Source of the DNA: Patescibacteria group bacterium
GTDB taxonomy: Bacteria; Patescibacteriota; UBA1384; JAGGWG01
Length of the DNA stretch: 9,737 nt
NCBI GenBank assembly: GCA_028698375.1
Contig: JAQVDI010000020.1
Location: forward strand, 1-9,737
Direction: 5' to 3'
The first letter of the stretch is position 1. Every line of letters begins with the position of its first letter. The notes beneath the pieces were generated by a model that saw only the letters and a list, made by a program, of their open reading frames with translations, ran no database searches and was not told where the DNA came from. This document shows, one piece after another, positions 5,368 through 9,737 of the stretch. The translations under genes and the position numbers were made by a program.

Positions 5368-5393
5368 GTCATCCCGAACTTGATTCGGGATCT
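5368..5393. repeat. 26-nt palindromic element (pair member)
   Basis: GTC, an 8-bp perfect stem ATCCCGAA/TTCGGGAT (5371-5378 with 5384-5391), a 5-nt loop and CT. A small hairpin GACTC/GAGTC (5357-5370) and a second GTCATCCC word (5344-5351) adjoin it, suggesting a decayed extra copy. It is inverted relative to 5412-5437, 18 bp away. Confidence 0.8.
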
Positions 5394-5411
5394 GGGCCTG
5401 TTTCGGGTTTT

Positions 5412-5437
5412 AGATTCTGAAGCGAGTTCAGAATGAC
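5412..5437. repeat. 26-nt palindromic element (pair member)
   Basis: AG, an 8-bp perfect stem ATTCTGAA/TTCAGAAT (5414-5421 with 5427-5434) around GCGAG, then GAC. Stem bases differ from the neighbour at 5368-5393 only by paired changes. Both lie in the transcribed leader between the attenuator and rplJ. Confidence 0.8.
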
Positions 5438-5444
5438 AATTTAT

Positions 5445-5470
5445 AAAAAGATCCTCGCACCATAGCGAGG
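5445..5470 (-). terminator. Attenuator-type intrinsic terminator in the rplJ leader
   Basis: On the minus strand CCTCGC (5470-5465) pairs with GCGAGG (5458-5453) around TATGGT, followed by ATC and TTTTT (5449-5445). It sits between leader and rplJ, so readthrough is required to express rplJ-rplL. The stem core is the same as in the terminator before prfB (8358-8378). Confidence 0.75.
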
Positions 5471-5600
5471 AAAGTTTTTGATTCCAGTTTTAATCTAATG
5501 ATTAAAAACTATTATCTAGCAACTTTTTGTTACCTCGGTAGGACTTCTATAAATGCTGAGTTTTTTGAACACAATATTTACGGCCTACTGTCTATGGTTT
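5445..5600 (-). ncRNA. L10-type ribosomal leader (autoregulatory 5' UTR of rplJ-rplL)
   Basis: The transcript begins AACCATAGACAGTAGG (5599-5584). Its GTAGG can pair with CCTAC in CCTACCGAGG (5542-5533). The GACAGTAGG and CCTACCGAGG words are the conserved sides of the L10 leader known from Firmicutes (Rfam L10_leader), which is bound by L10 or L10-L12. Position is also right: after rplA, before rplJ-rplL. The leader ends in a hairpin with a T tract (5445-5470), consistent with transcription attenuation. I recognised it by eye, so boundaries are approximate. Confidence 0.85.
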
Positions 5601-5604
5601 ATAT

Positions 5605-5633
5605 ATCTTAACAAATCAAAATTATTTTGTCAA
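5605..5633 (-). promoter_or_regulatory. Promoter of the rplJ-rplL leader
   Basis: Minus-strand TTGACA (5633-5628) starts on the base after the rplA TAA. After 17 nt comes TAAGAT (5610-5605), preceded by TGT (extended -10). The predicted start, about 5598, falls exactly where the L10 leader sequence begins, so promoter and leader support each other. Confidence 0.78.
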
Positions 5634-6305
5634 TTATTGTTTGGACAATTGTAAATTTAAACTTGGCGAGTGCGTAGTGCAAAGTTTGGCTTTTAGCATT
5701 AAATCACCTTTTACTCCAGATGGTTTATGTTGCTTGATTTCTCCTAATAAATAGTTGATGTTTTCAATGATTTTTTCTTCGCCCAATGATAATCTGCCGC
5801 AAGGAACATGTAAATTATCAGCGTCGTCAGCTGTTAAAGTTTTTTGACCATTTAATAAATTGGCCACAACTTCTCCAGGTTTATCAGTTAAAGTGCCATT
5901 TTTTTCAGTGGGCATTAAACCTTTTGGACCTAATAATTTGGCGAATGGTTTTAATTTTTCAATAAATTCGGAAGTGGCTACTAAAATATCAAAATCAATT
6001 ATTCCTTTTTTAATATTACCTAAAATTTTTGCACTATCACTATTTGTATTTTCGGCTTTAAAATTTTTAGCTAAAACAGCAATTTTGGGCAATTTAGAAA
6101 TTGGGGTTGGTGGAGTAACAATAAGGCGGAAGGCAGCTTTTTCTTTACCTTTTTTTAAATTTAGTTTAAGATGCATTTCTACAGTTGGATCCATTTTGCC
6201 GATTTTATTTTTAATTAAAAAATCGACAGCTTCATCAATAGTGTAGGTGTCAGCGGTAATTTTTTCTTTGATTTGTTTGTAATTTTTTGAGTGTTGTTTA
6301 TTCAT
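5634..6305 (-). CDS. rplA: 50S ribosomal protein L1
   Basis: L1 binds 23S rRNA at the mobile L1 protuberance beside the E site and in many bacteria represses its own mRNA. Family patterns are K-N-Y-K near the start, TIDEAVDFL, P-T-V-E-M-H-L-K-L, I-A-V-L-A-K, IDFDILVAT, LLGPKGLMPTEKNGT (the strongest signature) and N-L-H-V-P-C-G-R-L-S. About 223 residues is near normal; the Asp-Pro-Arg-Lys-Ala-Asp-type loop after the first beta strand is shortened. I start at ATG 6305; a TTG at 6320 in the same frame would coincide with the predicted transcription start. The usual partner rplK is not next to it; pth precedes it instead. The stop TAA abuts the -35 box of the rplJ promoter. Confidence 0.95.
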   Translation of the reverse strand: MNKQHSKNYKQIKEKITADTYTIDEAVDFLIKNKIGKMDPTVEMHLKLNLKKGKEKAAFRLIVTPPTPISKLPKIAVLAKNFKAENTNSDSAKILGNIKKGIIDFDILVATSEFIEKLKPFAKLLGPKGLMPTEKNGTLTDKPGEVVANLLNGQKTLTADDADNLHVPCGRLSLGEEKIIENINYLLGEIKQHKPSGVKGDLMLKAKLCTTHSPSLNLQLSKQ

Positions 6306-6325
6306 AGTTTTATTTAGCAACAGTT

Positions 6326-6354
6326 AAGATAGCAGATTTAAAACAAAAAGTCAA
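6326..6354 (-). promoter_or_regulatory. Probable promoter of rplA
   Basis: Minus-strand TTGACT (6354-6349) is followed after 17 nt by TATCTT (6331-6326). The start would be near 6319, giving a 5' UTR of about 14 nt to the ATG at 6305. Five of six -35 bases and four of six -10 bases match consensus. It lies within the 43 nt after the pth stop codon begins. Confidence 0.5.
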
Positions 6355-6358
6355 AATA

Positions 6359-6916
6359 TTAAAGGGTTATTGTTTTTTCTTCGTGTTGTTTTTCTTGGAT
6401 AAATTCAGTAACCAATTCATTTGCTGCATTAATAATTATTTTTAGTTCTTTTTCTTCATCTTTATCAAAATTTTGTAGAACAAAATTTTCAGCAGCTAAA
6501 TTTTCTGGTTGTGGACCGATCCCTAACTTAAGGCGCCAAAAGTCTTGACCTAATTTTTCAATAATATCTTTTATTCCATTGTGTCCCCCACTTTCGCCAC
6601 CATTACGTAGGCGGATTTGACCTAACTTTAAATTAAGATCGTCATAAATTACTAAAATTAATTTTGGTTTATAAAAATTAACTAATTTTTTAGTCGCAGT
6701 TCCCGAGGCGTTCATAAAAGTTTGTGGTTTAGCAAAAATAATTTTTCTCTCCCCTATTTTTAGTTCGCCGATTGAACTTAAAAATTTTTTGTTTTCATTC
6801 CATTTTAGATTTTGATTTTGAGTAAATTGATTTAAAACCATAAAACCAAAATTATGGCGATTTTGCGAGTATTTTTCGCTCGGATTTCCCAACCCAATTA
6901 TCAGTATATTTTCCAT
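6359..6916 (-). CDS. pth: Peptidyl-tRNA hydrolase
   Basis: Pth cleaves the ester bond of peptidyl-tRNAs dropped from the ribosome, recycling tRNA in the cytoplasm. The 185 residues are typical. Active-site segments are all present: L-I-I-G-L-G-N-P (Asn11), N-R-H-N-F-G-F with the catalytic His21, F-A-K-P-Q-T-F-M-N-A-S-G (Asn68), V-I-Y-D-D-L-N-L-K-L-G with the conserved Asp (about 92-93), and S-G-G-H-N-G-I-K-D-I with the substrate-binding Asn (about 113). The ATG at 6916 follows AAAAGTAATTAT, with no Shine-Dalgarno sequence. A pair of palindromic elements separates it from ybaB. It ends 53 nt before the rplA ATG, with the putative rplA promoter in between. Confidence 0.97.
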   Translation of the reverse strand: MENILIIGLGNPSEKYSQNRHNFGFMVLNQFTQNQNLKWNENKKFLSSIGELKIGERKIIFAKPQTFMNASGTATKKLVNFYKPKLILVIYDDLNLKLGQIRLRNGGESGGHNGIKDIIEKLGQDFWRLKLGIGPQPENLAAENFVLQNFDKDEEKELKIIINAANELVTEFIQEKQHEEKTITL

Positions 6917-6934
6917 ATAATTACTTTTTATTTT

Positions 6935-6960
6935 GTCATTCTGAATTTATTTCAGAATCT
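6935..6960. repeat. 26-nt palindromic element (pair member)
   Basis: GTC, perfect stem ATTCTGAA/TTCAGAAT (6938-6945 with 6951-6958) around TTTAT, then CT. It is inverted relative to 6981-7006, separated by 20 bp. Confidence 0.8.
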
Positions 6961-6980
6961 TAAATCAAGAAAACAGATAT

Positions 6981-7006
6981 AGATCCTGAAACGAGTTCAG
7001 GATGAC
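6981..7006. repeat. 26-nt palindromic element (pair member)
   Basis: AG, perfect stem ATCCTGAA/TTCAGGAT (6983-6990 with 6996-7003) around ACGAG, then GAC. The element pair occupies most of the ybaB-pth gap and is likely transcribed. Confidence 0.8.
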
Positions 7007-7017
7007 ATAAGATGCTA

Positions 7018-7326
7018 TTATTTTAATAAATCACCTAATCCCCCACCCATCATTGATTTGCCTTTTTGCGCAACGATTTTTTGAATCGCTTTGCTCCCCT
7101 CTTGCAAAGTGCGGACGAGCGCTCGTTCTAAGTTAGTTTTGTTTTGAGGCTCTAATAAACTTTCGTCAATTTCAATGTTTTGTACGTTTTGTTCGCCATT
7201 GATTTCCACTTTGATTTTTCCGCCTTCGCCTTCGGCTTCCACAACCGTTTGCCTTAATTCCTTTTGCATTTTTTTGGCTTGCGATTGCAGTTTCATTAAT
7301 TCTCTCATTTGTCCAAATCCTACCAT
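7018..7326 (-). CDS. ybaB: YbaB/EbfC family nucleoid-associated protein
   Basis: Members of this family are small dimeric DNA-binding proteins with a tweezer-like fold, often encoded beside dnaX and recR and proposed to act in nucleoid organisation. The 102 residues fit: a long N-terminal helix (G-Q-M-R-E-L-M-K-L-Q-S-Q-A-K-K-M-Q-K-E-L), beta strands with GEGGKIKVEINGEQ (about 33-46) and a C-terminal helix with Leu-rich spacing. The tail ends MMGGGLGDLLK, a Gly/Met-rich ending usual in the family. Here the neighbours are prfB and pth rather than dnaX-recR. It starts 39 nt after the prfB stop codon, preceded by AAACTAAAAAAATATT directly before the ATG, and is probably cotranscribed with prfB. 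Confidence 0.94.
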   Translation of the reverse strand: MVGFGQMRELMKLQSQAKKMQKELRQTVVEAEGEGGKIKVEINGEQNVQNIEIDESLLEPQNKTNLERALVRTLQEGSKAIQKIVAQKGKSMMGGGLGDLLK

Positions 7327-7342
7327 AATATTTTTTTAGTTT
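7327..7342 (-). promoter_or_regulatory. Non-Shine-Dalgarno start motif of ybaB
   Basis: AAACTAAAAAAATATT lies directly before the ATG at 7326 and shares its core and AATATT end with the motif before rplL. Confidence 0.5.
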
Positions 7343-7365
7343 ATGATTTAAAGTCTAAAGTTTTT

Positions 7366-8331
7366 TTACTTAGATTGCAAATTTTTTTGGGATTTTAAGT
7401 AGCTTTCAACAAACGGCCAGAGATTGCCATTTAAGACTTCGTTAATTTTAGCGGTTTCGTAATTAGTCCTATGGTCTTTAACCATTTGGTATGGATCAAA
7501 AACATAGGAACGGATTTGATTTCCCCATGTGGCTAATTTGCCGGTTTTAAATTCCGCGGTCGCGGATTTTTGTTTTTGCTCTTCTAGCAATTGTAAACGT
7601 GATTTTAAAATCTTTAAAGCGGTTTCTTTATTTTTTAATTGGCTGCGTTCGTTTTGGCAGGTGACCACTAATCCGGTTGGTATATGTGTAATACGAACTG
7701 CAGAATCAGTTGTGTTAACGGATTGTCCTCCAGCTCCGGCTGATCGATAGGTGTCAATACGTAAATCTTTATCATTAATTTTTACTGTGGTTTTAGTAAT
7801 TTCTGGAAATACTTCTACTAATACAAATGAAGTTTGACGTAAACCTTGAGAATTATAAGGACTTTTACGGACAATGCGGTGAGTTCCGTTTTCGCTTTTT
7901 AATTTACCATAAGCATTTTCGCCACTAATTTCGTAGGTGGCATTTTTAATACCACCTTCTTCATTGGGTTGTCTGTCTAAATTGATTGTTTTTAAATTAG
8001 TCATCTCAAAAAAGCGTAAATACATTTTTTCTAAAATCCCAGCACAATCACAAGCGTCATTGCCACCAGTTCCTGCCGAAATGGATAAAATCGCGTTTTC
8101 GTGATCGTGAGATCCAGTAAATAGTGCTTCTTGTTCTAAAAGTTTTAGATCGTCTTCATTACCAGACTCAAATTGATCAATTATTTTTTTAATTTGCGAA
8201 TAACGAGTGGCGATTTGATTGGCTTCAGCTTTTTGCCAAAAATCAGGTTGTCCCATTTTTGTTTCTATGTCTAAAAGTTCTTTCTTTTTTTCTCCAATCT
8301 GTAAAATTTTACTTAATTTTTCTTTATCCAT
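7366..8331 (-). CDS. prfB: Peptide chain release factor 2 (short form, altered codon-recognition residues)
   Basis: RF2 terminates translation at UAA and UGA. The 321 residues include coiled-coil domain 1 (1-75, with G-Q-P-D-F-W at 27-32), the core with I-S-A-G-T-G-G-N-D-A (84-93), and the catalytic A-G-G-Q-S-V-N segment (GGQ 201-203). Two recognition positions differ from the usual RF2: the anticodon tripeptide Ser-Pro-Phe is Ser-Pro-Tyr (157-159) and the His of R-H-T-S-F is Gln (166). The HRIVRKSP context and TSF still identify RF2 rather than RF1. It starts near the place where the programmed frameshift occurs in E. coli prfB; a terminator upstream leaves no room for a first frame, so frameshift control is absent. 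A -10 box ends 6 nt before the ATG. The next gene, ybaB, follows after 39 nt. Confidence 0.94.
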   Translation of the reverse strand: MDKEKLSKILQIGEKKKELLDIETKMGQPDFWQKAEANQIATRYSQIKKIIDQFESGNEDDLKLLEQEALFTGSHDHENAILSISAGTGGNDACDCAGILEKMYLRFFEMTNLKTINLDRQPNEEGGIKNATYEISGENAYGKLKSENGTHRIVRKSPYNSQGLRQTSFVLVEVFPEITKTTVKINDKDLRIDTYRSAGAGGQSVNTTDSAVRITHIPTGLVVTCQNERSQLKNKETALKILKSRLQLLEEQKQKSATAEFKTGKLATWGNQIRSYVFDPYQMVKDHRTNYETAKINEVLNGNLWPFVESYLKSQKNLQSK

Positions 8332-8337
8332 AGATTG

Positions 8338-8365
8338 ATTATATCATTAATAAAGAACCTCGCAA
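8338..8365 (-). promoter_or_regulatory. Probable prfB promoter giving a leaderless mRNA
   Basis: A perfect TATAAT (8343-8338) ends 6 nt before the ATG at 8331, so transcription would begin at or next to the A of the start codon. The best -35, TTGCGA (8365-8360, four of six), is 16 nt upstream and forms one arm of the terminator stem. No Shine-Dalgarno sequence is present. Confidence 0.6.
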
Positions 8366-8378
8366 CTGTTTTGCGAGG
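8352..8378 (-). terminator. Intrinsic terminator of the DUF11 surface-protein gene
   Basis: CCTCGCAA (8378-8371) pairs perfectly with TTGCGAGG (8365-8358) around AACAG, followed on the minus strand by TTCTTTA. On the plus strand a T-rich run also follows, so it could work in both directions. It separates the surface-protein gene from prfB by 30 nt after the TAA at 8408-8410. Confidence 0.75.
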
Positions 8379-8407
8379 TATCTTTACTTTTTAAATTAAA
8401 GCTTTTT

Positions 8408-9737
8408 TTAGCTTTTATATTTGCGGTTTAATCTCTTAAACCAAGCGAAATTAACAGCACCAAAAAGCAAGGAGAAAGGCAATATTAAGCCTAAACCAGT
8501 TGAAGGAAGAGCTTCTGGTTTTTTAATTTCTGATTGACATTTAACTTGTGTGGCAACACTGGCTTTAAGAGTATTTTGGGGACTGATAAGAAAAGCATCG
8601 TTTTGAAATTTAGAAGCACAAATTAATTTTTCCATGGTTTGAACTCTAAAATTGATGGTTCCTTTATCGCCTGGTTTTAATTCAAAATTTAAACCAGTTT
8701 TATTGAACAAGTCAGTGCTAAAACCAACAAGCTTATTGTTAATTTTTACAATACCTGTTTTGTTAAGATAATTAACGACGCTTGGCAAGTTGTCGGTAAT
8801 TTTTATTGTTTGAGTTAAATCTCCAGTGTTTTGAAAGTGAATGCGGTATTCTAAGACATCACCTGCAAAAATTTGGTTGTTAGTTAGCCAAATCTCATCA
8901 TTTTTGGTAATGTTTAACACTTCTTTAGTAATGGTGTATTCGGGTTTTACGGCTGGAATTACGCGGACATAAACCAAAGCATTATCTCTAATAATATCGC
9001 AACAAGCTGTGTGAGCTTCTGACCAGTTTTCTAAAGTGTAATTGCCTGGTGCGAATTCTCCCACCTGAGCTTGAAAAATAACAGTTTTGGTTTCTTGGGG
9101 TGCGATACGATCAAAACTCCAATTAAGTTGAGTAACACCGTTGTTATTGCCGATAAAATTACTTTGATCGCCTAAAAAGCTTAGTCCGGCTGGTAAATAA
9201 TCAATTAATGTTAAATTAGTAATATCTAAATCGCCAATATTTTTTATATTTATTTTGAATTCAACGATTTCTTGAGGATCAGCAGTAGTAGTGTTAAGAA
9301 AAAGAGCTTCATCGCGAGAAATATTGCGAACAGTTTTGTCGATAGTGGGGATAGCCGTATGATCAACTGCAATAATAACTTTAGCAGTGTCAGAGACATT
9401 TAAATCGCCACTAATTGCTTGAGCAGTGTTAATTAATGTGGCATCACCTGTAATACTGACACGCGCTTGAAAAATAACGTAAAATCCATTTTCAATGCCA
9501 GGTTTTAGGTTGGGAATGCTAACACCATTTCCAATAATTCCATCTGATAATTGAGAATTTACACCACCGCGTAAAATAGAAGTTGATTGTTCTACATAAG
9601 TTAATCCTGCTGGTAAAATATCTTTAACTAAAACATTATCTAAAATTGCTTCACCTGGATTATGCACAAATAAGTTAAAAGCAACAAATTCGCCTTGACC
9701 GGCAGTAACTTCTTTTTGCCAATTGCTAGTTCCTTGA
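8408..9737 (-). CDS. DUF11-repeat surface protein with LPSTG sorting signal (5' end outside window)
   Basis: The frame runs off the right edge, so only the last ~443 codons are seen; an apparent start at 9667 is internal. Three DUF11-type (conserved surface-repeat) domains are visible, each with T-K-E-V or D-K-T-V, then E-F/Y-x-I-x-x-x-N-x-G-D, D-x-L-P, and a distal beta region. They are Ig-like modules common in stalk and surface proteins. Counting from 9667, the C terminus has LPSTG (387-391, bases 8495-8509), a hydrophobic helix (about 392-410) and the basic tail KRLNRKYKS: a cell-wall sorting signal of the sortase A type. The protein is therefore predicted to be exported and covalently anchored, though no sortase is in the window. 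A Cys-Cys pair occurs in the middle domain. It ends before a hairpin terminator. Function is probably adhesion or surface-layer structure (inference). Confidence 0.92.
   Translation of the reverse strand, partial: QGTSNWQKEVTAGQGEFVAFNLFVHNPGEAILDNVLVKDILPAGLTYVEQSTSILRGGVNSQLSDGIIGNGVSIPNLKPGIENGFYVIFQARVSITGDATLINTAQAISGDLNVSDTAKVIIAVDHTAIPTIDKTVRNISRDEALFLNTTTADPQEIVEFKINIKNIGDLDITNLTLIDYLPAGLSFLGDQSNFIGNNNGVTQLNWSFDRIAPQETKTVIFQAQVGEFAPGNYTLENWSEAHTACCDIIRDNALVYVRVIPAVKPEYTITKEVLNITKNDEIWLTNNQIFAGDVLEYRIHFQNTGDLTQTIKITDNLPSVVNYLNKTGIVKINNKLVGFSTDLFNKTGLNFELKPGDKGTINFRVQTMEKLICASKFQNDAFLISPQNTLKASVATQVKCQSEIKKPEALPSTGLGLILPFSLLFGAVNFAWFKRLNRKYKS

Noticed and set aside
6306..6320. TTG start for rplA at 6320
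   Set aside because: It coincides with the predicted transcription start; ATG at 6305 gives the usual L1 N-terminus.
8332..8400. Programmed frameshift at the start of prfB
   Set aside because: A terminator hairpin and -10 box occupy the upstream region; there is no upstream frame, no slippery CTT-TGA and no internal Shine-Dalgarno sequence.
2727..9737. UGA reassigned to glycine
   Set aside because: All genes reach full length under the standard code, use ordinary GGN glycine codons, and an RF2 gene is present.
1..9737. tRNA or rRNA genes
   Set aside because: I saw no cloverleaf with a TTCRA T-loop and no conserved rRNA segment on either strand.

Overview
The window looks like a piece of an AT-rich bacterial chromosome, most plausibly from the Candidate Phyla Radiation (Patescibacteria, perhaps a Parcubacteria-type lineage). 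This is inferred from compact AT-rich housekeeping genes with almost no Shine-Dalgarno sequences, a short RF2, a surface protein with an LPSTG sorting signal, dense small palindromic repeats and a free-standing four-helix-bundle (S23/IVP) gene. No rRNA is present to confirm it.

Apart from a fragment of a rightward reading frame at the left edge, every gene lies on the minus strand. Read right to left (5' to 3' of the transcripts): the C-terminal part of a large DUF11-repeat, LPXTG-type surface protein (8408 to the right edge), closed by a hairpin terminator; prfB (RF2), with a consensus -10 box so close to its ATG that the message may be leaderless; ybaB/ebfC; pth; rplA (L1) with its own promoter; a recognisable L10-type leader with promoter and attenuator-like terminator; rplJ (L10) and rplL (L7/L12); a four-helix-bundle gene bracketed by inverted AT-rich repeats; and tgt (tRNA-guanine transglycosylase). 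Most of this serves translation: stop-codon release, peptidyl-tRNA recycling, the ribosomal L1 protuberance and L10/L12 stalk, and tRNA queuosine modification.

Between tgt and the left edge (about 185-2355) lies a sharp GC-rich island (45 of 60 bases G/C in line 301-360, against 23 of 60 in tgt line 3601-3660). It holds one gene of about 662 codons with a strong Shine-Dalgarno sequence. The protein has a signal peptide, a short collagen-like Gly-X-Y segment, one membrane helix and a long Ala/Pro-rich tail with a duplicated ~65-residue domain that I cannot assign to a family. The gene has a perfect extended -10 promoter in the AT-rich flank, a ~265-nt leader with long inverted repeats, and a canonical intrinsic terminator. 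Its coding sequence carries several perfect short-loop hairpins. This is the least ordinary part of the window.

Two other patterns cut across the genes. A family of small palindromes sharing the termini AGAT...ATGAC recurs at least seven times; four copies are exactly 26 nt with compensatory changes in the stem, they occur as inverted pairs, and one expanded copy lies in frame inside tgt. A conserved non-Shine-Dalgarno motif, AAACTAAAA followed by AT-rich bases and ATG, precedes ybaB, rplJ and rplL.
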